Origin: Ichthyophis bannanicus
Lineage: Eukaryota > Chordata > Amphibia > Gymnophiona > Ichthyophiidae
NCBI GenBank assembly: GCA_033557465.1
Contig: CM066035.1
Location: 896,241,309-896,305,308, forward strand
Direction: 5' to 3'
DNA length: 64,000 nucleotides
Part shown: positions 10,980-21,714 of the stretch, one piece after another
Layout: each line of letters starts with the position of its first letter
How positions within the stretch are numbered: position 1 is the stretch's first letter
Made by a program: the position numbers and the translations under genes
Notes under the pieces: generated by a model
The model's database searches: none
Told to the model about the DNA's origin: nothing
What the model saw: only the letters and a program-made list of their open reading frames with translations

Positions 10980-11973
10980 TTTTGGCTCCCTGGGACCTAC
11001 CTAAGGAAGTTGAGGAGGTTGCCCTAGCCTCTAGGAAACAGTCCACAAGGAAAACCTACAGAGGATCCTTTCTCCTGTACTGTACCTGTAGTGCTTCAGT
11101 ACCTGTTGCACTTATCCAATCAGGGACTTAAGTCCAATTCTGTTCGGGTCCACCTCTCAGCTCCAGCAGCTCACCACTCCCTAGTGGAAGGACATTCTCT
11201 GTCAGTTCACCCCTTGGTGTCCCGCTTTCTCAGAGGCTTGCTTTTACTCAAACCTCCAATCCGTCGTCCTGCTCCTGAGCGGGAGTTGAATGTGGTCTTG
11301 CAACAATTGATTCGTCCACCTTTTGAGCCGATGGCTACTTGCCCTCTACGCTTCCTGTCCTGAAAGACACTCTTCTTGGTAGCCCTTACCTCGACCAGGC
11401 GAGTGAGTGAGCTTCAGGCCCTAGTCTGTGACAGGCCTTACACTCGCTTCCATGGGAACAGGGTAGTCCTTAGGACTCATCCAAAGTTCCTCCCAAAAGT
11501 TGTCTCCTCTTTCCACCTCATCCAGGAGGTGGTTCTTCCAACATTCTTCCCTAGGCCTCATGCAAGCCAGGCTGAAGCAGTTCTGCATACCCTGGACTGT
11601 AGGAGGGCCTTATCCTTCTACCTTGACCGTACGCAGGGACATAGAAGGGGCTACTCAGCTCTTCATATCTTTTGACCCTAATAATTTGGGGTTAGCAGTG
11701 TCCAAGCGTACCTTGTCCATCTGGGTGGTTAACTGTATCACCTGGGCTTACAAGGCGGCTGACCTTCCTTTGCAGGGTCGGGTCACGGCCCATCGTGTCA
11801 GGGCAATGGCTGCCTCAGTGGCTCATCTCCGCTCTGTACCGTTGGTAGACATCTGCAGGGCTGCAACTTGGTCTTCAAGCCAGACTTTTGCGGCCCATTA
11901 CTGTCTGGAGAGGGAGTACCGTAGGGACAGTGCTTTTGGCCAGGCAGTACTCCGGAATCTCTTTGAGATTTAG
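10898..11973 (+). pseudogene. DIRS B1 tyrosine recombinase, broken
   Basis: Tyrosine recombinase remnant. The frame overlaps the RT tail in the -1 frame and has TGA at 10895-10897 where B3 has CGA. About 44 nt are lost near 11060 relative to B3, removing the ALKW block of the N-terminal DNA-binding domain. A TGA at 11361-11363 replaces a Trp, and a 1-nt insertion near 11650 shifts the frame again. The catalytic pieces remain readable: TRRVSEL near 11395, the HRVR (HxxR) block near 11790 and AAHYCLE near 11895. Inactive. Confidence 0.86.
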
Positions 11974-12108
11974 GCAACTCCTGCCCTTGTGCCCTCTGTT
12001 GGGCTACCGGTGGAGGTTCTGTCAGTGAAAAGCCTTTCTTTAATGCTGGGACTAGAGGGAATTCTCTTGTTCAGCCTGGGTTCCTTGGTAGCCCAGAGCT
12101 AGGGAGTT

Positions 12109-12208
12109 ACCCATATGTGAGGAGTGACTTCCTGCTTGGTCCTGGAGAAAGAGTAGTTACTCACCTGTAACAGGTGTTCTCCAGGAGCAGTAGGAATCAG
12201 TCCTCACA
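12109..12208. repeat. Internal complementary region of B1
   Basis: Reverse complement of the B1 right tip (12430-12476) joined to its left tip (6724-6770). The join point in the middle fixes both element ends. Confidence 0.9.
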
Positions 12209-12254
12209 ACCCTCCCTCCTCCCCTGGGAGTTGCAGTTGTACATAGTTTGTGTT

Positions 12255-12467
12255 ACCTTTTTTTGTGTGCTGTTCTTAGCTATGTCATTTGACTGAGGTA
12301 AGATGGCACCTTTAGTCGGGAAGGGAACCGCGCATGTGTGCCTGCATTCCCAAAGGCTTTCATGGAAAGCTGGGAAAATGCTGCGCAAGGGCTTCATCGA
12401 CGTCGATATCACCCATATGTGAGGACTGATTCCTGCTGCTCCTGGAGAACACCTTTTACAGGTGAGT
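12255..12467 (+). other. Splice-like segment in B1 right end
   Basis: A T-rich tract ends in TTAG at 12276-12279, followed after 182 nt by ACAG|GTGAGT at the right tip (cut after 12461). This mirrors the arrangement in A and D copies. Splicing is not shown. Confidence 0.3.
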
Positions 12468-12476
12468 AACTACTCT
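12293..12476. repeat. Right inverted terminal repeat of B1
   Basis: Reverse complement of 6724-6890, plus a right-only extension of about 25 nt. The palindromic core CATCGACGTCGAT lies at 12395-12407. Confidence 0.9.
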
Positions 12477-12594
12477 TTATCCTATATGAAGCAATGGAAA
12501 CAAGATCTGGGAGAGGTATATAATGGTAAGGAGAGGCAAAAACCTATAAGCCCAAAACAATAATGGAGGTAAACCTGTCACAGGGTTTGTCAGT

Positions 12595-13178
12595 TACAAA
12601 GAAGGAAGTGGCAGTCAGTCTGCTACCAACAAACAATTATTTATTTACTTATAAACAAAAGCCCTATGATCTTTTTATTTCGAGCCCAATATATTTTGGA
12701 CAAATGCCTCTGTCAGGAGCATCTCTTCTTTGTACACATAAAAGTAAATTGAAATCTTGTACAATATAGTGAGAATTCAGCATCTACAAGGTACAATCTA
12801 TAGGCCAAAAATGTACATCAAAAGGAAACCAATGCAAGACAACAGAACAGACTTCACTAGGAGACATCTCCACACATTCCTGTAGCAAACAAAGGAAGTG
12901 GTAGTCGGTCAACTACCTACAGACAATAATATATATATATATATACACACACACGCACAAAAAAAAAGCCATGCACACATTACAAGTTATTACAAGCTCA
13001 ACATATGTTAGTCACAGAGCCTTTTTCCAGGAGTGTATGGAGACATCTAGTGAGATATATCCTGTTGTCTTTTATTGGTGTTATGATATTCTATTTTATG
13101 TGTTGGATTTTTTTGTAACTTTCTTTTTCTCCTGATGTTTATTGGTAGTTAACTGATTGCCACTTCCTTTGAAAAATG
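12595..13178. repeat. Inserted repeat with inverted ends in the L1
   Basis: The motif GGAAGTGGCAGTCAGT and its variants occur three times: direct at about 12603 and 12895, inverted at about 13150-13172. The outer pair forms inverted ends of about 30 bp, suggesting a small non-autonomous DNA element, perhaps with a partial second copy. An AT/AC microsatellite is at 12929-12955. No ORF is seen. Confidence 0.4.
12929..12955. repeat. (AT)n(AC)n microsatellite
   Basis: Simple alternating TA followed by CA dinucleotides, lying inside the inserted repeat block. Confidence 0.85.
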
Positions 13179-13939
13179 ATAAGCAACATCCATAAAACAT
13201 CAAGAGAATAGGTATAAATGATTAACTAGATGGTATTATACGCCAGAAGGAGAATAATCCAATATGAGGGGATTTGGGCAAGTGGGGACATTCATGCATA
13301 TGTAATGGATGTGTCCCAAAGCATCGATCTTACTGGAATGGTATTATAATGATGTTGTGGAATAATTTTGGATCACACAGATTGATCTTAATGTTACTGA
13401 GCATCTGGCAAGATAAAAGTTGTGAAGAGAAAAAAGAAAGCAATTTGTGCATGTATTGTTGCAAGATGAGAATTGAAATGCACTGGAAGACTCTGAATTT
13501 GTCTAATGGATTATGAGAGCACCCGACAGTCTTAGTGCATAATGTCAAAATTAAGTTTGAAAAAAAGTGGCGCTGCCTTGTGGCCTTCTGGGTAGTAGAT
13601 GGGTGGGAAGAGTTTGAGGGTGGGAGGGAAGAGGGGGAACTATGATTTATGATGACTATAGGGGATAAGAGATAAAGGCAAAATTGTCAATGATGTGGAA
13701 ATGTGAAAGTAATGTATAATATTTGAACATGGAAAATAAAGTTGTAAATTTTTTTTAAAAAGTGAGGCATGAGTCATCTCAATTCACATAGCTTGTCTTA
13801 AGAGCTGATGTCTAGGAATTCAAACCCCTTGATTAAAGAGTGCACATCCTAAAGGTTCTTTTCAGGGTATTTGAGCTCCCCATAGATAGTAGACCCTCGA
13901 CTGTTGTGCTGAGAATGGATTTGATGGTTATATGTTGTT

Positions 13940-14005
13940 TTTCTTTATTGCACTTGATATACCGCCCTTTACGGGTGTAGCAGGGTGGTTCACAATGTAT
14001 AAAAT
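13940..14005 (-). repeat. SINE/LINE tail fragment
   Basis: The sequence resembles the 3' tail of the SINE at 17019 (TTTATT...GATATACCGCC...GGTGGTT), read on the minus strand. The rest of 13761-14118 holds nothing recognisable except the last bases before B2, which look like the tail of the LINE continuing at 20139. Confidence 0.4.
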
Positions 14006-14118
14006 AAAAATAATGAAACAAAATAGGAAGAACTCCTGTTTGCTCGTAATTCTGAGAAACTAGTATTATGATGCTTGCTGCAAAGTTTTTGTTAATACAT
14101 TGCATTCATAGTAACAGT

Positions 14119-14285
14119 TTCTCCAGGACCAAGCAAGAAGTCAGTCCTCACTTATGGGTGACATCGATGGAGCCCCCGTGCGGAGCATTTCCCCAGCTTT
14201 CCAAGAAAGCCTTTGGGAATACTGCACGCATGCGTGGTCCCCTTCCTGCCTAAAGGTGCCATCTTGCTCAGTCTTTCTTTTCCAT
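14119..14285. repeat. Left inverted terminal repeat of B2
   Basis: Reverse complementary to 19954-20118, with the same first bases TTCTCCAGG as the other B copies. Confidence 0.9.
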
Positions 14286-14509
14286 GTAGCCCACCGGACG
14301 TCTGTCCGTGTCACCTGGAAAAGTTGACTTTTTTCTTGCAATTTCATCGTGCTTTTTCTCCGGTTCGATGCCGGTTCCCCTTCCCACCGGGTTCGGTACA
14401 CCGGTATCGAGCCCGTTTTTCTATTTTTTGGTTTTTGCCCTTCGCGCCCTTTTTGTCTTTTTCCCTGGAGAACCGGTCCTTTGACATCGCGGGGGCTCTT
14501 TTTTCCCCA

Positions 14510-16410
14510 ATGGCTTCCAGTGGTTTCAAAAAGTGTGATCGGTGCAAGAAACGGATGTCTCTCACCGACACACACGACTGCTGCCTTCGTTGCCTCGGAC
14601 TGGATCATGATCCTAAGGTCTGTGTCCCGTGTGGCAAAATGTCCACCAAGGCACTACGAAGCCGCCAGCATCAGAAAGAACAGATTTTTTCTGACTCTGC
14701 CTCCAGCCGGGCCCGGACCTCGTCCAAGGCCTCGACGTCTCGGGAGTCTGACCCCGAGCATCGCCGGGGTTCCTCGAACAGGGGGTCCCCCGATCGGGAA
14801 TGTAAGAGGAAGAAACGGCTCATGAGTGTGGCGTCGGAGGAGGTCCCTGGTTCCTCGAGGGCCAGGTCTCAAACCCCCGACCGCCGCCCCAGGCCCTTGG
14901 AGCAGGAGAAGCTGTCCAAGATACCTCGTGAGGAGCTGGAGCCTGCTGGACACGTAAGTCCTGTTGTCCTCGTGGACTCTCCTCCTAGGGAGCTGAGCGG
15001 GGCCCGAGTCGGTGGCTGCTGAGTCTCCTGAGCTTGGACTCAGGCTGACAGCCTTGGAGTGAAGATTGTCTGCCTTCATGGATCAGCAACAGGTACTGAT
15101 GGCCAGCCTCGCTGGTGCATCTGCCCCGACCACCGGAACATCGACGTCTAAGTCGACCCCGGAGACCGAGCCGATACTCGAGACCATGAAGGTTCGAAGT
15201 CATCCTCGTTCACGGTCACCCTCGACCTCCCGCTCAGAATCGAGGGTGTCGACGCCGGTGCCTTTGGCGTCGGGGCGGGTGCCACCGAGGCCTGAGCGGT
15301 CGGAGCCCCCCCTACTCCTCTTCGGATGAGTCCGCGTGGGAGACAGAGGACAAGGAGTCCCCCGATACTTTTCAGACTCGGTGCGTCCCTTCGGACTCAC
15401 CGCAGTCCGAGCCCCGGAGTAGGTCCCCTCCGGAGGACACAGGTTCTTGGAGTTCGTCAGGGTCATGGCCAAGGCTTTGGCGATTCCCACGGACCCCGAG
15501 GAGGATCCTCGAGCCGAGGAGCTCGAGGCCCTCCAGTATGACTCTCCTCCGAAGGAGGCCTTTACTGTTCCGGTTTCTCCGATGCTGGAACGGCTCCTTT
15601 TCCAGATGTGGGAGGCACCGGCCTCGGCGCCGGTTTTGAGCAAGCGGGTCGATTCCATCTATCGACTCCGTAGGAGCCCTGGTTTCCAGAAGGCGCAGCT
15701 GCCGCACCATTCCATGGTGGTGGAATCGGCCATGCATCGTCTGAAAAGCCAGAAGATGCACTCTGCGGTGCCTCCCGGCAGGGAGGCCCGGAACCTGGAT
15801 GCTTTCGGCAGAAAGTGTTTCCAGGGCTCGATGCTTGCTTGCCGTGTCCAGTCTTACCAGCTGTACATGGGTATGTACCTACGAGACCTGGCGAAGGAAC
15901 TTGCCGGGTTCTCTGCTGGCCTCTCCGGGGAACCTTTGCAGAGGTTCAAGACCTTTGTCCTCGGGAATCCGAAAATGCTCAAAGTTCATGTCCCGAGCGG
16001 CCTACGATGGCTTTGAGGCTTCGTCCCGTGTAGCGGCAGCTGGCATCAGGGCCCGACGCCAGGCATGGTTGCAGTCATCGGACCTCGAGACCTGGGTGCA
16101 GGACAAGTTGGTCGATGTCCCTTGCCGAGGTGAAAACCTTTTTGGCAAGCCCATGGCCGAGAAGGCGGCTGAGCTCGAAACCAAGCACCTGACTAGGACA
16201 AGGTTGTCCAGAAAAACGTCTGCCCCTTCTCAGAGGAAGAAGGGCTCGGGTAAGAAGTCCTTTTACCCGAGGAAGGCAGCTGCCTACAAACCTTTCCCTC
16301 AGTACCAGGCCTCCCCAGCTCGGTCAGCAGGCCAAGGGGCAGGGACATGGGCCCCTTAGGCAGAAGACCCCCAAGCCTCCGGCTCCTGCTCCCAGGGAGG
16401 GGGGTTTTAA
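14510..16410 (+). pseudogene. DIRS B2 gag-like ORF, broken
   Basis: It starts at ATG 14510 and keeps the whole N-terminal Cys/His cluster. A loss of about 17 nt near 14995 shifts the frame. A TGA near 15059 replaces a Cys codon. A net 4-nt gain near 15310 and a 1-nt loss near 15440 change frame twice more, then the conserved core (15447-16016) is open. Another frameshift near 15965 leads to the C-terminal Lys-rich part, which loses a segment near 16325 and ends at TAA 16408-16410. Defective. Confidence 0.85.
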
Positions 16411-18613
16411 CTCCCACAGCATAGCCTTTCCACCTCTGCTGTCCCATCTCTGCACAGGAGGTCATCTAGTCCTGTTTGCCCACAGGTGGTCACCCATTAC
16501 AGGAGATGCTTGGGTATTAAGCATAGTCCACAAGGGCTATATGCTCCATTTCCAGCAGTTGCCTCCTACCTACTTCCCAGGAGAGCCTCCAAGACCTCCT
16601 CTGCACACAGACCTCCCTCCTTCAAGAACTTCAAGGTCTGCTTCTAGACCAGGCGATGGCGCCGGTACCTCCCCACCTGCAAGGTCACGGGTTCTACTCC
16701 AGGTACTTCCTCGTACCAAAGAGAACCAGGGGCCCTCAGGCCTATTCTCGACCTCAGGAATCTCAACAAGTTCTTGAAGAAACAAAGGTTCAAGATGCTT
16801 ACTTCTGCCCTACTTCCAGCAGGGAGATTGGCTATGCTCCTTAGATCTAAAGGATGCGTACACTCACATCCTCATTCATCCAGACCACAAAAAGTACCTC
16901 AGGTTCATTGTGGGAGGAAACCATTATCAGCACAGAGTATTGCCCTTTGGCCTGACCTCCGCCCCAAGGGTCTTTACAAAGTGCCTGGCGGTGGTGGCGG
17001 CCTACTTAAGAAATCTGGGTGTGTTTATTTTTATTTATTTATTTATTTAGAGAGTTTTGTATACCACCTTGTCCTTCAATCAAAGTGGTTACAACACAAT
17101 TGGGGGATACATTTAACACGAGGGGATATGAGACACATATACTAACATGTACAGGGAACATGGGCAATGGAGGGTTAAGTGGCTTGCCCAAGACCACAAG
17201 GAGCACCTGTGGGACTAGAAACCCCAGTCCTTCCAGCCCAAGGTTACTGTCCTCTAGTGGGATTTGAACCACTGACCTTCCGGCCTGTGGTACCTTGCCC
17301 CAACCACTAGGCCACTCCTCCCTTGTCTTCCCCTACCTGGACGACTGGCTCATCAGGGGTCAGACTTCCCAGGAGGGCCCAGCAAGCCACCCTCAGAACT
17401 GTCTCCCTCCTTCAACACCTATGTTTTGTCATAAACTTCGCAAAGTCCACTTTGCTCCCCTCCCAGAACCTAGAGTTCATAGGGGCAAGGTTGGACTCCC
17501 TTCAAGCAAAGGTTTACTTGCCAAGAGACAGGGCTCAAAGACTCAGACTTGGCAAAACAGTTTCTGAGCAGGCCACAGGTCTCCGCCAGACTCTGTCTAA
17601 AGCTCCTGGGCCACATGGCATCGACAGTGCACGTGACCCCCAATGCCCGCCTCCACATGAGGCCTGCACAATGGTGTCTCCGAACTCAGTGGAAACAAGC
17701 CACAGGAAGCCTCACAGACAAATTGCGGGTGTCCAAACCATTCCTGGACTCCCTACAGTGGTGGCTACACCCCCCCCCCAACTTATTACAGGGGGTGCCT
17801 TTTCAGGTGCCTGTTTCCACAGTGGTGTTGACGACCGATGCCTCCTTGCAGGGCTGGGGTGCACATTGCTTGGACAGGTGCACCCAGGGCCTGTGATCTC
17901 CATGGGAGGCCACACAGCAAATCAACCTTCTGGAACTCCGGGCTATTCGCTTAGCCCTCAAAACCTTCTCTCACACCTTGGCTGACCAGTCTGTTGTGGT
18001 ACAGACGGACAATCAAGTGGCCATGTTCTATGTGAACAAACAGGGAGGCACGGGGTCCAGGCTCCTGTGTCGAGAGGCACAGGCCCTTTGCTCTCTTGCT
18101 CTCAAACACAACATGTTTCTCAAGGCTGTTTATCTCCCTGGCCAGGAAAACTTCCTGGCAGACAGGTTGAGCAGGATTCTGCAACCCCATGAGTGGCAAC
18201 TACACCCCTTGGTGGTTCAGAAAATTTTCCTGAGATGGGGATTTCCATCCATAGATCTCTTTGCCAGTCCCCTGAACCGGCAGCTGCCCAGGTTCTGTTC
18301 CAGGCAACCGCACCCCCTGAGGTTAGCAGCGGATGCCTTCCTGATTTCTTGGTCCCAGGGCCTCCTGTATGCATTTCCTCCCACGCCTCTGGTGGCCCGA
18401 ACCTTGTTCAAGATCCTAAGGGACAAGGCCTCGGTACTTCTGATAGCTCCCAGGTGGCCGAGGCAGCCCTGGTTTCCACTTCTACTTCAGCTAGCCGTGG
18501 AAACACCACTACCTCTGGGGTTGCAACCCAATCTTCTCTCTCAGGATCAGGGTTACCTTCTGCACCCCAATCTCAAATCTCTCAATTTGATGGCCTGGAG
18601 GTTGCAAGGGTAG
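16411..18613 (+). pseudogene. DIRS B2 RT/RNase H, split by SINE
   Basis: Reverse transcriptase/RNase H relic. Several small indels before 16830 break the N-terminus. The SLDLKDAY block (about 16838) and the APRVFTK block follow. The frame is then cut at 17019-17322 by a SINE placed directly before the catalytic VFPYLDDW block (about 17325). More indels occur near 17370 and 17545. A TGA near 17896 replaces a Trp in RNase H. The rest, including DNQVAMF and the conserved tail, is open to 18613. Confidence 0.85.
17019..17322 (-). mobile_element. tRNA-derived MIR/CORE-like SINE in B2
   Basis: On the minus strand it begins GGGAGGAGTGGCCTAGTGG (tRNA A-box), has GGTTCAAATCCC (B-box), a core with GGGCAAGCCACTTAACCCT as in MIR-type CORE SINEs, and ends with a LINE-like tail and an (AAAT)n run. 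It is about 300 bp and lies inside the RT domain of B2, so it inserted after B2 did. It looks better preserved than the copy at 6168-6455. Confidence 0.85.
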
Positions 18614-19633
18614 CGTTGGCTCCCTGGGGCTTACCCCGGGAAGTGGAAGAGGTGGTCTTGGCCTCTAGAAAGCAATCCACCAGGAAAACCTATGCCCTGA
18701 AGTGGAGGAGGTTCTCCATGTGGTGTCAGCAGTGCAAGGAGGATCCTTTCGCCTGCACTGTACCAGTAGTGTTTCAGTATCTACTGCACTTGTCCAATCA
18801 AGGCCTTAAGTCCAATTCGGTTTGGGTCCACCTTTCTGCTCTAACAGCTTACCACTCACTGGTGGAAGGACACTCGGTCGGTTCACCCCTTGGTGTCCAG
18901 GTTTCTCAGAGGCTTGCTCTTGCTCAAGCCTCCTCTCCGTCCACCGACCTCTGAGTGGGAGTTGAATGTGGTCTTGCAGCAACTGACTCGCCCACCTTTT
19001 GAGCCGATGGCTACCTGTCCTTTCCGCTTCCTTTCTTGGAAGGCTCTAGTCCTTGTGGCCCTAACCTTGGCCAGGCGAGTGAGTGAACTTCAAGCCCTGG
19101 TCTGTGACAGGCCATACACTCGCTGTTTATAGGAACAGGGTAGTCCTTAGGACTCATCCTAAGTTCTTCCCAAAGGTTGTCTCCTCTTTCCATCTCAACC
19201 AGGAGGTGGTTCTTCCCTAGGCCCCATGCCAGCTGGGCTGAGACAGTCCTGAATACCCTGGACTGTAGGAGGGCCTTATCCTTCTACATTGAACGTATGC
19301 AGGTGCATAGGAGGGCTACTCTTTGTATCTTTTGACCCTAATAACTTGGGGTTACCTGCCTCCAAGCGTACCTTGTCTATCTGGGTGACTGACTGTATCA
19401 CCTGGGCTTACAGGGCAGCTGACCTTCCCTTGCAGGGTCGGGTCACGGCCCACCGTGTCAGGGCAATGGCTGCCTCAGTAGCTCATCTCCGCTCTGTTCC
19501 GTTGGCGGACATCTGCAGGGCTGCAACTTGGTCCTCAAGCCAGACTTTTGCGGCCCATTACTGCCTGGAGAGGGAGTCCCGTAGGGACAGTGCTTTTGGT
19601 CAGGCAGTGCTCCGGAATCTCTTTGAGGTTTAG
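18193..19633 (+). pseudogene. DIRS B2 tyrosine recombinase, broken
   Basis: Recombinase frame in the -1 frame of the RT tail, open from 18193 to 18954 and including the STRKTYALKWRRF block. A 2-nt loss near 18870 (B3 has a similar loss) shifts to the frame with LLLLKPPLRP. A 1-nt gain near 19125 follows LARRVSEL and the DRPYTR block. The final frame (19289-19633) has HRVR and AAHYCLE. The catalytic Arg, HxxR and Tyr are all still coded, but in different frames. Confidence 0.85.
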
Positions 19634-19768
19634 GCAACTCCTACCCTCCAGCCCTCTGGTTGGGCTACCGGTGGGGGTATGTTTTCAGTGCAATCCTTTC
19701 TCTGATGCTGCGGCTAGAGGGAGCTCATTTTTTCAGCTCTGGGTCCCCGGTAGCCTGAAGCTGGGGAG

Positions 19769-19868
19769 TCCCATAAGTGAGGACTGACTTACTGCTTGGT
19801 CCTGGAGAAAGAGTAGTTACTCACCTGTAACAGGTGTTCACCAGGAGCAGCAGGAATCAGTCCTCACA
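19769..19868. repeat. Internal complementary region of B2
   Basis: Reverse complement of the B2 right tip joined to its left tip. One half carries CACCTGTAACAGGTG. Confidence 0.9.
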
Positions 19869-19953
19869 ATCCTCCCTCCCTCCCCTGGGAGCTGCAGTTG
19901 TACATAGTTCATTTTTACATTTTTGTGTGCTGTCTTTTAGCTATGTCATTGGA

Positions 19954-20138
19954 CTGAGCAAGATGGCACCTTTAGGCGGGAAGGGGACCGTGCATGCGTG
20001 CAGTATTCCCAAAGGGTTTCTTGGAAAGCTGGGGGAAATGCTCCACACAGGGGCTCCATCGATGTCGATGTCACCCATAAGTGAGGACTGATTCCTGCTG
20101 CTCCTGGAGAACACCTGTTACAGGTGAGTAACTACTCT
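19954..20138. repeat. Right inverted terminal repeat of B2
   Basis: Reverse complement of 14119-14285, with the right-only extension CACCTGTTACAGGTGAGT and ACTACTCT at the end. Confidence 0.9.
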
Positions 20139-20960
20139 ATGTGATGGCAGATAAAGACCAGCATTGTCCATCTAGTCACCCAGCAAGGAGGCAAGAGTAG
20201 GTGTGCCTGCCATTCCATGCAAGTCACCCCTCCCCATGCCTTTGTTTAGGGGTTTACCCACTGCTCCATGCAGGTCACTTCTACTTGTTGAGATGTTAGA
20301 GACACTTACGTTTATTTTCATTTTATCCTGTTTCTTTAAAGGGATCCACGGTCTCATGCCATTTTGAATTCTGACACCACCACTTCCATCAAGAGGACGT
20401 TCCAAGCATCCACTCCCCATTCAGTGAAAAAGTATTTCCTGACATTGCCTTTCAGTTTACCCCCTTGCAGCTTCATGTCATGCCCTCTAATTACAGCTTC
20501 CCCATCTTTGAAAAAGATTTATTTGTTCATTAGTACTACTTACGATACAGATCTTTAAATAAGTATCTCCCCTGTCCCTCCTCTCCTCTAGAGTATATAT
20601 ATTAAGTCCTGGGGGTCTTTTCATACGTCTTCTGGTGCAGGCTCCAAATTATTTTGGTTGCCTTCCTCTGAACGGTTTCCAGTCTTTTTATATCCTTTGA
20701 GATATGGTCTCCAAAACTGAACACAATATTCCAAGTGAGGTTTCATCAGCGACTTGTACAGTGGCATTAGTACCTCCTCCTTTCTGCTGGTAATTCCTTT
20801 GTGTATGCAACCCAGCATTCTTCTGGCTTTGGCCACGACCTTGTCACACTGCTTCGCCACATTGAGTCCTCAAGCAATATTCAAAACAGTATTCAATAAC
20901 TCTTCTGCACTCCAGTCCTCCTTGTTCCCATTTTTTCCTAACCACAAATGCTGTTCCTTA
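20139..20960 (-). mobile_element. CR1/L2-type LINE 3' fragment
   Basis: The minus-strand translation around 20860-20690 gives the C-terminal end of a CR1/L2-type reverse transcriptase (AKARRMLGCIHKGI, then LEYCVQFWRPYLK), with breaks. The 3' UTR runs towards 20139 and ends at the B2 boundary with the usual GATGGCAGATAAAGACC tail. The last bases of the LINE are on the far side of B2 near 14100-14118. Confidence 0.72.
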
Positions 20961-21065
20961 ACAGCATAAGGTAATAAGCTCCGTGCACTAAGCTACAGCA
21001 GGCATCAAGATCAGTTTCTATATGTAAAGCCATATGCAAAAACAGCCAGCAATCCCAACATTTTA

Positions 21066-21290
21066 GTACTGCCCCTTTTCAAATCCATGCTAAGGGCTCA
21101 CCTCTTTGAGGCTGCTTTTGGATCCTGATCCCTTTTTCCTTGTCACCTTACCCTTCCCAAGTCTCCTCTTATTCTTCTCTTGTCTGTCTTAGATTGTAAG
21201 TTCTTATGAGCAGGGACCATCTTTATATGTGTCTGTACAGCGCTGTTTGCCTTGTAATGCTATATAAATGATTAGTAATGGTAGTACTAG
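21066..21290 (+). repeat. LINE-like 3' end fragment
   Basis: It contains CCCTTTTCAAATCCATGCT, CACCTCTTTGAGGCTGC, a TTAGATTGTAAG...CAGGGACCATC stretch and TACAGCGCTG...TATATAAATGATTA, as in 3' ends of vertebrate LINEs. A short related piece is at about 34773-34808. The family is not identified. Confidence 0.4.
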
Positions 21291-21714
21291 TAGGGAACCC
21301 TTAGTTCAGCCCAGCCCAGGTCAAACACTGGTATTTGGGAGAAGGGAAAAAGATGGCTGCTGGCACTGTGTATGGCCTTTACTGGTGCTAGATTGGTGAT
21401 GAGTGATAGTCTTTGAAGAAATGAGAAGGGTTCCTGCTCAGTTGGGTATGATTGGGTTGGCAGAAAGAAACAAGTTTGTTTTTTTGCCCTTATGAAAGAA
21501 GTGTTGTGCTTGTGGTTAGCCTGTATGATCTATTTTCAGTGTGCTTAGGAGGAGGAAAAAAAAGAGAATGTAGACCCAGTAGGAAATACTTAAAATAAGC
21601 GTGTATAGGAAGGTGGTGGTAAATAACTGCAAAGGAAACTGAAAGCAGTCAGAAGAGAGAGAAAATTCTAAGAGCAAGAAATCAAAGGATGTTGTTAGAA
21701 TTTGACTTAGGATA
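21291..21714. other. Unassigned spacer
   Basis: I see no gene or recognisable repeat here. The longest frames are on the minus strand, low in complexity and without motifs. Confidence 0.5.

Larger units (their letters stand above)
6724..12476 (+). mobile_element. DIRS retrotransposon B1
   Basis: Complete family B element inserted in the L1. It has both terminal repeats, gag, an intact RT/RNase H frame, a broken recombinase and an ICR. The left end starts TTCTCCAGG and the right end stops after ACTACTCT, both matched by the ICR at 12109-12208. No target duplication is evident, as expected for recombinase-mediated insertion. It is the only copy here with an uninterrupted polymerase frame. Confidence 0.95.
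12477..13760 (+). mobile_element. L1-type LINE, 3' part after B1
   Basis: This continues the L1 of 5197-6723. Just after B1 the translation gives MKQWKQDLGE, as in late L1 ORF2. After an inserted block (about 12595-13178) it gives LTRWYYTPE and HM-WMCPKASIYWNGII, the typical Cys/His region near the L1 ORF2 C-terminus (about 13225-13350). A non-coding 3' end and an AAATAAAG signal near 13735 follow. Many stops, so an old copy. Taken together, A1 and B1 sit in one L1. Confidence 0.65.
14119..20138 (+). mobile_element. DIRS retrotransposon B2
   Basis: Complete family B copy with both terminal repeats and an ICR. All three ORFs are broken, and a SINE sits inside the RT domain. The bases on either side (…CATAGTAACAG and TGTGATGGCAGATAAAG…) together look like the 3' tail of a minus-strand CR1/L2-type LINE, so B2 landed in that tail. 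Confidence 0.95.

Noticed and set aside
6168..17322. The two SINE heads as functional tRNA genes
   Set aside because: Only the A- and B-boxes are tRNA-like. No cloverleaf with a proper anticodon arm is seen, and both have a CORE-type body and LINE-like tail.
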